A DNA stretch of 64,000 bases from Bacillota bacterium (GTDB taxonomy: Bacteria; Bacillota; Clostridia; Lachnospirales; Cellulosilyticaceae): the NCBI GenBank assembly GCA_023393125.1, contig JAEWMQ010000036.1:55411-119410 (forward strand), in the 5' to 3' direction. The notes beneath the pieces were generated by a model that saw only the letters and a program-made list of their open reading frames with translations, did not search any database and was not told where the DNA came from. Of the stretch, positions 1 through 8,977 are shown piece after piece. Numbering within the stretch: the stretch's first letter is position 1; every line of letters begins with the position of its first letter. Both the position numbers and the translations under genes were made by a program.

Positions 1-999
1 ATAGCACCTCTTAATTATCATGGGGAACCTCATTTTCTAGTAGCAGCAGAAAAAACAGATGCTTGTTTACTCTTTGACTATGATGGGAACCTTGTGGAAA
101 AAGTTTGGGATAATCCTGGAGGCACTATGTCTATGGTTCAAGTACCTGGAAGTGATGGACAGTTCTTAGCCACTCATCAATTTTATTCTCCAAATGATTC
201 AAAGGAAGCTAAGATTGTTATTGCCACACCTATTAGCAAAGACAACTGGGAGATTCGTACTTTAGTTCACCTGCCTCATGTACATCGTTTTGATATTGTT
301 TGTAGAAATGGCATCAACTATCTTATCGCTTGTACATTAAAATCTGGGCACAATTATAAAGAAGACTGGTCTATGCCTGGCGCTATTTACGTTGCACCAC
401 TCCCTGATGACCTCTCTTCTTTTAATAATGAAAATCCTTTAGAGCTTACACTTCTTAAAGATAATTTGCTTAAAAACCATGGCTACTATAAATTAAACCA
501 AGACGGCCTAATCTCTTCTCTTGTTACTAGTGAATACGGGGTATTACAAATTACACCACCAGAAGAGGAAGGTGCTCCTTGGAGCATCCAGCAGCTTATA
601 ACTGATGCTACTAGTGATGCTACCCTCATTGATCTAGATGGAGATGGTGAGGCTGAACTGATTACTTTATCACCATTTCACGGGGAACGTATTCGTATTT
701 ATAAAAAAGAAGCTGGTGTTTATACTGAAATCTTTGAATATGAAAAGCCTACAGAATTTATCCATGCACTTTGGAGTGGCTATTTAAAGGGTGTTCCTGT
801 TGTTGTTATTGGACACCGCCAAGGCGATAGAGATTTATTACTCTTCTCCTATGATCAAAATACACATACTTATAAAGCACAAGTTATTGACCATGACTGC
901 GGTCCTACTAATGTAGCTTATTTTAAAGATGAAACTCATGAATTTTTCATTGCTACTAATCGTGAAATCGATGAAATAGCTATGTACACCATAGAATAA
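1..999 (+). CDS. FG-GAP/VCBS-type repeat protein, 5' end outside window
   Basis: The reading frame is open from base 1, so the gene starts upstream; the GTG at 94 is an internal Val codon. The visible 332 residues contain a calcium-binding-like FG-GAP motif (LIDLDGDGEAELITL near window residue 210) and beta-rich, aromatic-rich sequence suggesting a beta-propeller. No catalytic motif is recognisable. It ends 38 bases before uxuA on the same strand, so it is probably cotranscribed with the hexuronate genes and may act on or sense uronic-acid-containing sugars; that role is inference from context only. The true N-terminus, and any signal peptide, cannot be seen. Confidence 0.6.
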   Translation: MAPLNYHGEPHFLVAAEKTDACLLFDYDGNLVEKVWDNPGGTMSMVQVPGSDGQFLATHQFYSPNDSKEAKIVIATPISKDNWEIRTLVHLPHVHRFDIVCRNGINYLIACTLKSGHNYKEDWSMPGAIYVAPLPDDLSSFNNENPLELTLLKDNLLKNHGYYKLNQDGLISSLVTSEYGVLQITPPEEEGAPWSIQQLITDATSDATLIDLDGDGEAELITLSPFHGERIRIYKKEAGVYTEIFEYEKPTEFIHALWSGYLKGVPVVVIGHRQGDRDLLLFSYDQNTHTYKAQVIDHDCGPTNVAYFKDETHEFFIATNREIDEIAMYTIE

Positions 1000-1037
1000 A
1001 GAATTAATAAAAAACAAATTTTAGGAGGGAGAAAAAA

Positions 1038-2087
1038 ATGAAATTATCATTTAGATGGTACGGAGAAGATGATAAAGTAACACTACAAAATATTAGACAA
1101 ATTCCTGGGATGTACTCTATTGTAACAGCTGTATATGATGTACCAGTTGGTGAAGTATGGAGCAGAGAAAGCATTGCAAAACTTAAAGCTCAAATAGAGG
1201 CAGCTGGACTTGCTTTTGATGTTATTGAAAGTGTACCTGTTCATGAAGATATTAAACTTGGTAAACCAAGTAGAGATCAATATATTGAAAACTATTGTGA
1301 AAACATCAGACGTTTAGGAGAAGCAGGTGTTAAGTGTATTTGCTATAACTTCATGCCTGTATTTGACTGGACGAGAACACAGCTTGATCATGTGTTAGAA
1401 GATGGTTCTACTTCTTTAGTGTATTATCAAGAACAAGTAGACGCTGTTAATCCACTTGAAAGTGATAGCGACTTAACCCTTCCAGGCTGGGATTCAAGCT
1501 ACACAAGAGATGAGCTTAAAGCTGTAGTAGCTGAGTATAACGCAATGACAGAAGATGACCTTTGGAATAACCTTAAGTATTTCTTAGAAGCCATTATTCC
1601 AGTAGCAGCAGAATGCGGCATTAACATGGCAATTCACGAGGATGATCCATGCTGGAGTATCTTCGGCCTTCCAAGAATTATTACTTGTGAGGAAAATCTT
1701 GATCGTTTCTTAAGCCTTGTAGATGATCCTCATAATGGGATTACGCTTTGTTCAGGCTCTTTAGGCTGCTCTAATAAAAATGATGTAGTAAAAATGGCAG
1801 CTAAATATGCAGCTATGGGAAGAATTCACTTTGTACATATGAGAAATGTAGCAGTACTGGAAAATGGTTTTGAAGAAAGAGCCCACCTCTCTTCTTGTGG
1901 CTCTCTAGATATGTTCGCTATTATGAAAGCACTTCATGATAATGGCTTCAAAGGTTATATAAGACCAGACCACGGACGTATGATTTGGGGAGAAACAGGA
2001 CGAGCAGGCTATGGCTTATATGATAGAGCCTTAGGAGCAACATACTTAAATGGCTTATGGGAAGCTATTGAAAAGATGAGTAAATAG
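1038..2087 (+). CDS. uxuA: D-mannonate dehydratase
   Basis: Dehydrates D-mannonate to 2-keto-3-deoxygluconate (EC 4.2.1.8) in cytoplasmic glucuronate breakdown. The 349 residues match the usual UxuA length of about 350-390. The family's metal and substrate residues are visible: AIHEDDP near 198, CSGSLG near 238, HFVHMRN near 264 and RPDHGR near 312. The start is set by TTAGGAGGGA about 8 bases upstream of ATG. It lies 38 bases after the FG-GAP gene and 44 bases before the SDR gene, the uxuA-uxuB order seen in Firmicutes. Together with the GH28 and GH43 enzymes further right, it points to growth on uronic-acid-containing polysaccharides. Confidence 0.95.
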   Translation: MKLSFRWYGEDDKVTLQNIRQIPGMYSIVTAVYDVPVGEVWSRESIAKLKAQIEAAGLAFDVIESVPVHEDIKLGKPSRDQYIENYCENIRRLGEAGVKCICYNFMPVFDWTRTQLDHVLEDGSTSLVYYQEQVDAVNPLESDSDLTLPGWDSSYTRDELKAVVAEYNAMTEDDLWNNLKYFLEAIIPVAAECGINMAIHEDDPCWSIFGLPRIITCEENLDRFLSLVDDPHNGITLCSGSLGCSNKNDVVKMAAKYAAMGRIHFVHMRNVAVLENGFEERAHLSSCGSLDMFAIMKALHDNGFKGYIRPDHGRMIWGETGRAGYGLYDRALGATYLNGLWEAIEKMSK

Positions 2088-2131
2088 CAAGCAAAAATTA
2101 TAATAAATCGATGAGTAAGGAAGGGATCTCT

Positions 2132-2980
2132 ATGAGTTTATCATTTGGTACAGATTTAAAAGATAAAGTTGCAGTTGTAACAGGAGCAGGCGGCGTACTT
2201 TGTGGCATGTTTGCTAAGACCTTAGCCAAGGCAGGTGCTAAGGTTGCAGTTTTAGATCTTAATTTAGAAGCTGCTGAGAAAGTAGCAAAAGAAATTATGC
2301 TCGCTGGAGGAATTGCCAAAGCTTATAAAACAAATGTATTAGAAAAAGCTAGCTTAGAAGCTGTTCATGCTGAGGTTTTAACAGACCTTGGCCCTTGTGA
2401 TATTTTATTAAATGGTGCAGGAGGGAATAATCCAAGAGCTAATACAACTAAAGAGTACTTTGAAATAGGTGATATTGAAAGTGATACAATTTCTTTCTTT
2501 GACCTTGATCAAAGCGGTGTAGAATTCGTATTTAACTTAAACTTCATCGGAACATTATTACCATCACAAGTTTTTGCTAAAGACATGGTTGGCAAGAAAG
2601 GTTGTAACATTATTAATGTTTCTTCTATGAATGCTTTTACACCTCTTACTAAAATTCCAGCCTACAGTGGTGCTAAAGCAGCTATTAGTAATTTTACTCA
2701 GTGGTTAGCAGTACATTTTTCAAAGGTAGGCATACGTGTGAATGCCATTGCTCCAGGTTTCTTTGTAACAGCGCAAAATGAGAAATTATTATTTAATGAG
2801 GATGGCTCACCAACAGCACGTTCTGAAAAAATCCTTGCAGCTACACCAATGGAACGTTTTGGTGAAGCGCAGGAGCTAAATGGAACCTTATTATATCTTA
2901 TTAATAATGAAGCGGCTGGGTTTGTGACAGGCGTTGTAATCCCAGTAGATGGCGGTTTCTCAGCTTATTCTGGTGTTTAA
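2132..2980 (+). CDS. uxuB: SDR-type D-mannonate oxidoreductase (fructuronate reductase)
   Basis: Short-chain dehydrogenase/reductase of 282 residues. It has the Rossmann motif TGAGG at 17-21, the catalytic NVSS and YSGAK motifs, and the C-terminal VIPVDGGF. SDR proteins placed next to UxuA in Firmicutes (the YjmF type) interconvert D-fructuronate and D-mannonate (EC 1.1.1.57), which supplies UxuA with substrate. The frame has an earlier ATG at 2111, but AAGGAAGGGA lies just before the ATG at 2132 and homologues begin at about MSLSFG, so I use 2132. It is the last gene of the + strand operon, followed by a terminator at 3017. The symbol reflects the role; it is not related to the long-chain E. 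coli UxuB. Confidence 0.85.
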   Translation: MSLSFGTDLKDKVAVVTGAGGVLCGMFAKTLAKAGAKVAVLDLNLEAAEKVAKEIMLAGGIAKAYKTNVLEKASLEAVHAEVLTDLGPCDILLNGAGGNNPRANTTKEYFEIGDIESDTISFFDLDQSGVEFVFNLNFIGTLLPSQVFAKDMVGKKGCNIINVSSMNAFTPLTKIPAYSGAKAAISNFTQWLAVHFSKVGIRVNAIAPGFFVTAQNEKLLFNEDGSPTARSEKILAATPMERFGEAQELNGTLLYLINNEAAGFVTGVVIPVDGGFSAYSGV

Positions 2981-3016
2981 ATACCTACTTATTAGACCGT
3001 AATCTGCTATTAAAAT

Positions 3017-3057
3017 AAAAGCTCTTAAGTACTCAGCTTAAGGGCTTTTGTTTTTTA
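3017..3057 (+). terminator. Intrinsic terminator of the uxu operon
   Basis: AAAAGCTCTTAAG (3017-3029) pairs with CTTAAGGGCTTTT (3037-3049), followed by a T-rich run. It sits 37 bases after the SDR stop codon. Confidence 0.85.
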
Positions 3058-3125
3058 TACATTAATACTAGGTAGCTCTTCTTTCATTAAAAATATTTAG
3101 CATCTGCTATAAGTAGAATTTTGCC

Positions 3126-3384
3126 TAGGAGTTCATGAGGAAGGCTGCTGGGAGAAAATGAGAGGAGAAGGGCTATCTTCCAGTGTTCCGGTTCAAATTT
3201 TTTGATGCACTAGGCTTACTTATTTGGATGAACGCACGAAAACTCCCGTTGGTCAAACACTCGTGCTAAAACCCATCCAAAACGTTCGCCAAGTGCCTCT
3301 AAAAAATTCTCCCAAGTCACCCTTCCAGATATCCCTCCTCCTCTCATTTCTTCCAAACGTTATTAAGCTCATAAACGCTCCTGT
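3126..3384 (-). repeat. Long imperfect hairpin repeat, copy A (unsplit)
   Basis: About 260 bases form one giant imperfect hairpin. 3126-3138 pairs with 3368-3383, 3157-3178 with 3326-3350, and 3193-3214 with 3289-3312. The apex is a small two-part hairpin: outer stem TTTGGATG/CATCCAAA (3223-3230, 3274-3281) and inner stem GCACGA/TCGTGC (3234-3239, 3261-3266). Read on the minus strand it matches copy B (17154-18671, excluding the IS) along its whole length, with homology running on to about 3475. The only open frame here (3224-3430) is a by-product with no ribosome site. Function is unknown; the covarying stems suggest a structured RNA or a structure-dependent mobile repeat. Confidence 0.85.
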
Positions 3385-3431
3385 CAGTAAAGCGGCGCGA
3401 GAAAAATATAATGGTATTTTAAACTTATAAG

Positions 3432-3570
3432 TGGTTTTCTCATGTTTCGCTCCAACAATAATAACGTATAAAACTTCTTTGTGGTTTATTTTAGTAAAGC
3501 AGTGGCTAGCAGGAGGGGACGAGGATTGGTGTAGAGTACCTTTGAGGTAGGCTTAGTAGTTCATAACAAA
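3432..3570 (+). repeat. Truncated tandem copy of the hairpin repeat's 5' arm
   Basis: 3432-3570 and 3571-3712 are diverged direct repeats with a period of about 140 bases. Both units carry TTTTCTC, then AACGTATAAA, then GGATTGGTGTAG, then TTAGTAGTTC or TTAGCAGTTC. Only the second unit continues into an apical loop and a complementary 3' arm, so this unit looks like a leftover half-hairpin from a tandem duplication. No gene is visible. Confidence 0.7.
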
Positions 3571-3850
3571 GGATTTTCTCAGGCTTCTCTTCACTAACAA
3601 TAACGTATAAAGTTTCTTAGTAGTTTGTTTTGGTAGAGTAGTAGCCAAGGCAAGAGGGGATGGGGATTGGTGTAGGGTGCCTTGGAGGTAAGCTTAGCAG
3701 TTCTTAACGAAGGAGCCCTTATGGGTTTTAGGCTGAGTGTTTGAGCGCTAGCGAGTTTTCAGCCGTTCATAAGGGCTCCGAGTTCAGAACTGCTTAGTGA
3801 GCCGAGACAGCAACCGAAACCAAGCACCATTTTCTCCTGCCTTGGCGGTA
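3571..3850 (+). repeat. Long imperfect hairpin repeat, copy C
   Basis: Full hairpin of the same family as copies A and B, but with mostly different stem sequence. The base is GCCAAGGCA (3644-3652) with TGCCTTGGC (3838-3846). CTTAGCAGTT around 3692 pairs with AACTGCTTAG around 3787. The outer apical stem GGAGCCCTTATG/CATAAGGGCTCC (3712-3723, 3768-3779) is a perfect 12 bp, and the inner stem is GGCTGA/TCAGCC (3731-3736, 3759-3764). The apical loop GTGTTTGAGC...GCGAGTTTT is shared with copy B and largely with copy A. From 3851 to 4094 I see nothing beyond AT-rich spacer. Confidence 0.85.
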
Positions 3851-4094
3851 CCTTGCTATATATCTTCTTATTCAAACTTCTATTGGTGTAAGTGATTCAT
3901 CCCCTCTTGTTTACTTTTCGGTAAAAACACAGAAAAGCAACTTCCTTTCCCCACTTCTGAAGACACCTTTATTTTTTTACCCCCTTAGTTTATAGCTCCA
4001 TTATAGTTCCAACATATGTCCATAATCTTTCAACTCCTAAAACAAATCTAACAGTATTGAAAGATTGAGGACTTTTTCTGTTTCACTTACTTTG

Positions 4095-4103
4095 TGTTAT
4101 AAT
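4095..4103 (+). promoter_or_regulatory. Extended -10 promoter for the hydrolase gene
   Basis: TGTGTTATAAT contains an extended -10 (TG-N-TATAAT, with TATAAT at 4098-4103). No good -35 is seen 17 bases upstream, as is usual for extended -10 promoters. It lies 55 bases before the chosen start codon. Confidence 0.5.
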
Positions 4104-4157
4104 CATGCATAACAATATAAAAATTAAAATATGATTATTTTTAGGGAAGTGAATAAT

Positions 4158-4904
4158 ATGAAACACCAATCCAACAACAAAAAGAAACTATACCTTATCT
4201 TGACCACTATAGGTATCATACTAACCGGCCTTGTTCTTGCCTTTTTTATTTACGTTAATCGCTATTATCATACAGACACATTAGCTATGAAGTTTTTAGA
4301 ACAAGATTCTGCTATTAGCTTAATCTATGAAAAGGATTATCTTATTTTATCACCAAAAGAAAATGCACTAGACACAGGCCTCATTTTTTATCCTGGCGGC
4401 AAAGTAGAGTATACTGCTTATGCACCTATGCTTAGTAAGCTCACAAAAGCTGGCTATGTTTGTATTATCCCTAAGATGCCTTTTAATCTAGCTGTTTTTA
4501 ATCAAGATGCAGCTACCCCTATTATGGCTGATTTCCCTGAAATCAAACATTGGTATCTAGGTGGCCACTCTTTAGGTGGTGCTATGGCAGCAAGTTATGC
4601 CAGTAAACATAGTGAATCTTTAGAAGGTCTTATTTTATTAGGAGCTTATAGTACTGAGGATCTCTCAACTCTTCCGCTTAAAGTTCTTTCCATCTACGGC
4701 AGTGAAGATCAGGTATTAAATAAAGCTAACTATGATAAGGGTAAAACTTACCTTCCTGAGATTTCTACTGAGATTTGTATAGAAGGTGGTAATCATGCTT
4801 ATTATGGTGAGTATGGCCAGCAAGCAGGTGATGGTAATCCCACAATCACCAGTGAAGAGCAGCAGCAACTTACTGTGGAGGCTATCCTCCAATTATTCAA
4901 TTAG
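4158..4904 (+). CDS. Membrane-anchored alpha/beta hydrolase
   Basis: 248-residue serine hydrolase of the dienelactone-hydrolase-like alpha/beta group. A basic N-terminus is followed by one membrane segment at about residues 12-34. The catalytic part faces outward: nucleophile elbow GGHSLGGA near 136, an acid in YGSEDQ, and the catalytic His in GGNHAYYG near the end. The substrate cannot be predicted. I prefer ATG 4158 over 4131 because AGGGAAGTGA lies just before it and the earlier start would precede the ribosome site. It is a single-gene unit with its own promoter and the terminator at 5096. Confidence 0.8.
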   Translation: MKHQSNNKKKLYLILTTIGIILTGLVLAFFIYVNRYYHTDTLAMKFLEQDSAISLIYEKDYLILSPKENALDTGLIFYPGGKVEYTAYAPMLSKLTKAGYVCIIPKMPFNLAVFNQDAATPIMADFPEIKHWYLGGHSLGGAMAASYASKHSESLEGLILLGAYSTEDLSTLPLKVLSIYGSEDQVLNKANYDKGKTYLPEISTEICIEGGNHAYYGEYGQQAGDGNPTITSEEQQQLTVEAILQLFN

Positions 4905-5095
4905 CATAGAAAATGTATCTAGTCTAGTACCTTCAAAAATATAAGCTGAAACACCTTTGGATGGATCATTCTTTTTATACCCAAATACTACAATAGTGGA
5001 CTAGGTACATCTCAAACACTTTATATAAGCTTTCCTATTAGCCAAATGGCTTTCTGCGATGATAGAGGGATTACTACTTTCCATCCCCCATTCTA

Positions 5096-5138
5096 AAAAG
5101 GCTATATCCTTTGCCTAGCAATGGATATAGCCTTTTCC
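5096..5138. terminator. Bidirectional terminator
   Basis: AAAAGGCTATATCC pairs with GGATATAGCCTTTT around a 12-base loop, with T-rich tracts on both strands. It can stop the hydrolase transcript (+) and the cellulase transcript (-). The rest of 4905-5250 shows nothing I can name. Confidence 0.75.
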
Positions 5139-5249
5139 ATAAACATATCTCCCTTTTCTACTACTTATTACACTCTATCTTTTTAATACTTCCAAATTTC
5201 TTTACTACAATACCTTTTGGTATAGTATAAATCTTGTCTGTTCTGCTAG

Positions 5250-5360
5250 ATTTTACTTTCTATTTTTCCTCTGCCGGCAACATATGTTGTTGACAAGTAT
5301 CACTATGCACGCCAGGTTTTATATGCCTCTGAAGCTATTCGAACAGAAGCTCAAAATTAA
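5250..5360 (+). pseudogene. Remnant of an ISL3-type transposase
   Basis: The frame ending at TAA 5358-5360 reads PATYVVDKYHYARQVL, then YASEAIRTEAQN. This resembles the ISL3-family transposase motif around the second catalytic Asp, typically aDkyHf-vRqv-wAle-vR. A stop lies upstream at 5247, and there is no start, no rest of the protein and no inverted repeat, so only a short dead fragment remains. It overlaps the cellulase stop codon by a few bases. The assignment rests on one motif remembered from the family. Confidence 0.45.
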
Positions 5361-8005
5361 TGATACACTTGTCCATCATATACCAGAATAATTTTCTTTT
5401 CAGTAAAGTTACTTATATTGCTCCAATCATTATTTGCATAACGAACCTGTAATTGAATACTTCCTGTATTAGGCTGTAGCACATAATTTTGATTGAGCTT
5501 GACTTCTAAATAACTTCCATCTAGGTCACTACCAAACGTCCCTGTTACACCACTAAAAGAAATGTACCAAGGTGATACTGTTAATTGTGCTGCGGCGCTA
5601 TCACACAAAAAATTCATAGTCTTGGTATCATTTTTTGTATAGTAGTATTTAATACTAAGCTTAGATAAGTCTATAGCCTGAGTACTTTTAGGTGTTAAAG
5701 TATAAGTTTGATTAATAGAGCTTCCTGCTGTTGTTGCAACCTTTAAGGCTACTATTGTGTTTTGTGTCTCTTCTCCAGTGTTTCCACCCTCTCCATCACC
5801 TTGACCTTGATCAGTATTTCCTACTAAACCAAGTCTAGTAAGAGTTGCTACAAGTGGAGAATTCCAATATATATCCACCTCATTGGTAGAGTAACTTTCA
5901 ATATGATCTAAATAGCATTTGGCTGGAGCTAGCCCTTTTAAATAAACTTTCGCATAGGAATCTTCTAAATTTGCATTAGGTCCTCCCACAAGCATACCTG
6001 GAATAGCTGCTTTTTGTACAATAGATGGTCTATGGTGTGGCTTTTCTGGAGAAGCTGATCCATAACCTGTTACATAGCATAAACCTATAGAATTTTTACC
6101 TAAGCAGTAATTTAAGTGCTCTTTAGCCCATTTGAGATAATCTGCATTTGGTTCTACGCTATAAGCTGTGATAAGGGTAAGCGCATTGTTTAAAGTAGAC
6201 ATATTGCTTCCCCAATAATAATTCACGCCATTTGAAATGCCATAACTGTCACTTTTAGCTGCTGTTACAATATCGTTAGCTTGACTAACTATATTTGCTT
6301 TTACTTTATTATAAGTTGCTATATCTGTAGAAGCTGCTTTTAAGTAAGCTGTATTTCCATAGTTTCCAACGCCACCCCAATCAAAGCCTGTTTCTACTTT
6401 TTGATTGACATAATTTTTAAATACATCATGATATTTAGCCTCTCCTGTTGCTTTAAAGAGTTGTGCAGCTGCCCAGTATCTCTCATCTCTGTCACTTGTG
6501 TCACCATATTCACCGGTTTCAATATCAGATGGATTTTTAAACGTACTGCTTGGAGTTTGTGCCAAATAATCCCATGCTTTCTTAGCTGCTGCAAGGCATT
6601 TATTAGCATAAGTTGTATCAATGTCTTTATAGGTCTCATAACCCATAGCCATAACTGCTGCAAAATCGGCTGTAGCTGTTGTAGAAATAGGACATACAAT
6701 AAGCTGCCCAGTTTCTTCCTGTGGCATCACATAACCTGGGAAGTTGGTACAAGTTACCTTATGATAAACCCCTCCATTTGTTTGATTTTGCATCTTAAAC
6801 ATCCAGTCTAACTGATTTTTCACTTCATCGAGTAAATCCGAAACACCATTTCCACTTTCTGGAATATCCATTTGGTCAGTAAATGCTGCTTTATTATCTC
6901 CATAAGCAAGTAATAAATCTGCTACAGCCTTAGAGGTTGCTACTATATAACGTCCATAGTCTCCTGCATCATGCCAACCACCTGAAACATCGATAGTTTC
7001 ATTGGTACCATAAATCTTGGCTTTGGTCGTATGACAAGTAGGATGTGACCATTTCCCTGCAAGTGTACTAGTAAGTTCTTGTCCACATCGTTGCATATAA
7101 AACATCCTGAAAGCATCTTTAAAGACATTTTGATAAACATTCTCACCGATTTCAAAGCTATAAGATTCTCCAGAATTAGCCGTTACAATCTTATAAATGC
7201 CAGGTGTTTTTACTGCTGAAGAATCTCCTAAACAAGCATTTTCTTGTGTTGCGGCATCATAGCGACTATTTGAAATATTCCCTTCATATACAGCAATACC
7301 AGTATCTACTGACACCACACTAAAATTAGTGTCTTGAATAGCCCCTCTAAAGACTACCATTTTTGTCTCTTCTGGCTTATAACCTATTTGGTTTAAAATA
7401 ACCTTTTTCTCCTCAACTGGTTTGTCCTCTTCCTCATAAACTACTTCCGTGTCATCTACAAGGTAAAGCTCTACATTGTCGATTTTAACCTGATGACTAG
7501 CAACAGCTCCACCTACATTCCCAAGGTTAAAAGCAAGTCTAGGTGCCTTGTCCGTTTCATCGAGCATAGTAAATTCTTTTGTAATTGTCTGTATTACAGG
7601 GGTAGTGCTTATTTTATCTCCTACATAACCACGATAATCTCCACTATTAAGCTGAATTCTATATTCTACTTGTCGATTAACTGTTGAACTAATATCAAAC
7701 TTTAAAACATACTTTCCATTTTTATATAGTTTAAAGTCATCGTAATTAACCTGCATACTATAGGACTCTGTTCCACAATCTTGAATGTTTGCTTCAAGCT
7801 GACCTTGATTTACTGCTAAAGCTCCCTTACCTCCTAGAGTAGTAAAATATCCCCAAATACCTATACCACTTTCAAAGTTACCATCTTTGATTAAATTCGT
7901 GGTGCTAGACTGTGTGGTCTGTGCCCATACCATAGATGTACTACCACTTACAGTACCAAAAAACATACAAGCTGCTAAAAATAAGGTGAATGCCTTTCTC
8001 ATCAT
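5357..8005 (-). CDS. Secreted GH9 cellulase with CBM4/9-like, Ig-like and CBM3 domains
   Basis: 882-residue extracellular endoglucanase or processive cellulase. Order: signal peptide 1-28; CBM4/9-like beta-sandwich about 38-190 (LIKDGNFESGIGIWGYF); CelD_N Ig-like domain about 200-285 (LNQIGYKPEE); GH9 catalytic domain about 295-730 with the Asp motif GWHDAGDYGRY near 345, the His motif KPHHRPS near 657 and the acid motif NEVDIYWNSPL near 707; a Gly/Gln linker about 732-750; and a CBM3 about 752-880. All catalytic residues appear intact. No dockerin is present, so the enzyme is free and not cellulosomal. Start: GGAGAGGAT before ATG ATG. It is divergent from an AraC regulator 144 bases away, a likely controller. 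Confidence 0.95.
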   Translation of the reverse strand: MMRKAFTLFLAACMFFGTVSGSTSMVWAQTTQSSTTNLIKDGNFESGIGIWGYFTTLGGKGALAVNQGQLEANIQDCGTESYSMQVNYDDFKLYKNGKYVLKFDISSTVNRQVEYRIQLNSGDYRGYVGDKISTTPVIQTITKEFTMLDETDKAPRLAFNLGNVGGAVASHQVKIDNVELYLVDDTEVVYEEEDKPVEEKKVILNQIGYKPEETKMVVFRGAIQDTNFSVVSVDTGIAVYEGNISNSRYDAATQENACLGDSSAVKTPGIYKIVTANSGESYSFEIGENVYQNVFKDAFRMFYMQRCGQELTSTLAGKWSHPTCHTTKAKIYGTNETIDVSGGWHDAGDYGRYIVATSKAVADLLLAYGDNKAAFTDQMDIPESGNGVSDLLDEVKNQLDWMFKMQNQTNGGVYHKVTCTNFPGYVMPQEETGQLIVCPISTTATADFAAVMAMGYETYKDIDTTYANKCLAAAKKAWDYLAQTPSSTFKNPSDIETGEYGDTSDRDERYWAAAQLFKATGEAKYHDVFKNYVNQKVETGFDWGGVGNYGNTAYLKAASTDIATYNKVKANIVSQANDIVTAAKSDSYGISNGVNYYWGSNMSTLNNALTLITAYSVEPNADYLKWAKEHLNYCLGKNSIGLCYVTGYGSASPEKPHHRPSIVQKAAIPGMLVGGPNANLEDSYAKVYLKGLAPAKCYLDHIESYSTNEVDIYWNSPLVATLTRLGLVGNTDQGQGDGEGGNTGEETQNTIVALKVATTAGSSINQTYTLTPKSTQAIDLSKLSIKYYYTKNDTKTMNFLCDSAAAQLTVSPWYISFSGVTGTFGSDLDGSYLEVKLNQNYVLQPNTGSIQLQVRYANNDWSNISNFTEKKIILVYDGQVYH

Positions 8006-8149
8006 ATCCTCTCCTTTTAATTTAGTTAATTACTTTCATTTGCATAATATGTATATATATAATTCATCTTATTCTAACAATTAAAAATAATATTTAAAAT
8101 GATGTATCATGGTATTTAACTGATAAATCATGTTGTTTACGGAGGTTTT

Positions 8150-8932
8150 ATGATGAAAATTACGTATATTGGACACAACCATATCCATGATATGGATTTT
8201 GAAATTCAACGTCCTCATGGTTCTGGAGACTACTTAGCCCTACTCCTTAAAAGTCATGGTCTCTTTCTTTTAGAGAACCAACCTGTAGTTCTACCACCAA
8301 ATACCTTTTTCTTATATCAGCAAGGTACCCCTCAATATTACAAAGCCTATATGGAGCCTTTTTCTAATGATTGGTTTCACTTCATCCTAGAGGATCATGA
8401 AATTAATTACTTTGAATCATTACAGATTCCTTGTGAGACCCCTATTTCACTCCATAATTTACCTTTCTTTTCTTTACTTATCAAACATATGACCTGCGAA
8501 TATTATACAAAGCCACGTCTTTATAATCAGAGCCTTGATCACTACCTATCACTCTTTTTCATTAAGATTTCAGAAGCCTATCAGGCTTACTATGAGCCTC
8601 TAACGTCCTTACATATCAATCAGCTAGTTCTTCTTCGAAGTAAAATCTATAGTCGTCCTTATGAAAAATGGACAGTGGAGGGCCTTGCTCACGAGCTTAC
8701 TCTAAGCCCGTACTATTTTCAAAAGCTGTATAAAAAACAATTTAATATTTCCTGCCTAAAGGATATTATTAAAGCTCGTATCGAATATGCCAAATACTAT
8801 CTCACGCTCACAGATTTACCTATTAAATATATTGCTGAAAATTGTGGTTATGAAAACGATGTGCACTTTATGAGACAATTTAAATCTGTCACAACCTACA
8901 CCCCTAGTGAATATCGCAAGCTGCATACTTAG
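8150..8932 (+). CDS. AraC-family transcriptional regulator
   Basis: 260 residues. The N-terminal half is a cupin-like sugar-sensing region (LPPNTFFLYQQGTPQYY near 55-70). The C-terminal half, about 160-258, holds two helix-turn-helix motifs, including LAHELTLSPYYFQKLYKKQF and a second ending in FMRQFKSVTTYTPSEYR. The start ATGATG follows GGAGGTTTT. It is divergent from the GH9 cellulase, so it probably activates or represses that gene and perhaps itself. The inducer is unknown; a cellulose-derived sugar is a guess. Confidence 0.85.
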   Translation: MMKITYIGHNHIHDMDFEIQRPHGSGDYLALLLKSHGLFLLENQPVVLPPNTFFLYQQGTPQYYKAYMEPFSNDWFHFILEDHEINYFESLQIPCETPISLHNLPFFSLLIKHMTCEYYTKPRLYNQSLDHYLSLFFIKISEAYQAYYEPLTSLHINQLVLLRSKIYSRPYEKWTVEGLAHELTLSPYYFQKLYKKQFNISCLKDIIKARIEYAKYYLTLTDLPIKYIAENCGYENDVHFMRQFKSVTTYTPSEYRKLHT

Positions 8933-8977
8933 TATAATTATTACAAATAAAATATCATTAATCCTACACATTTAAAA

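Noticed and set aside
94..96. GTG as start of the first gene
   Set aside because: The frame is open to the window edge with consistent protein-like sequence and there is no ribosome site before the GTG.
3224..3430. 68-codon open frame on the + strand
   Set aside because: It lies wholly inside hairpin copy A, has no ribosome site and has no protein-like pattern; it is a by-product of the repeat.
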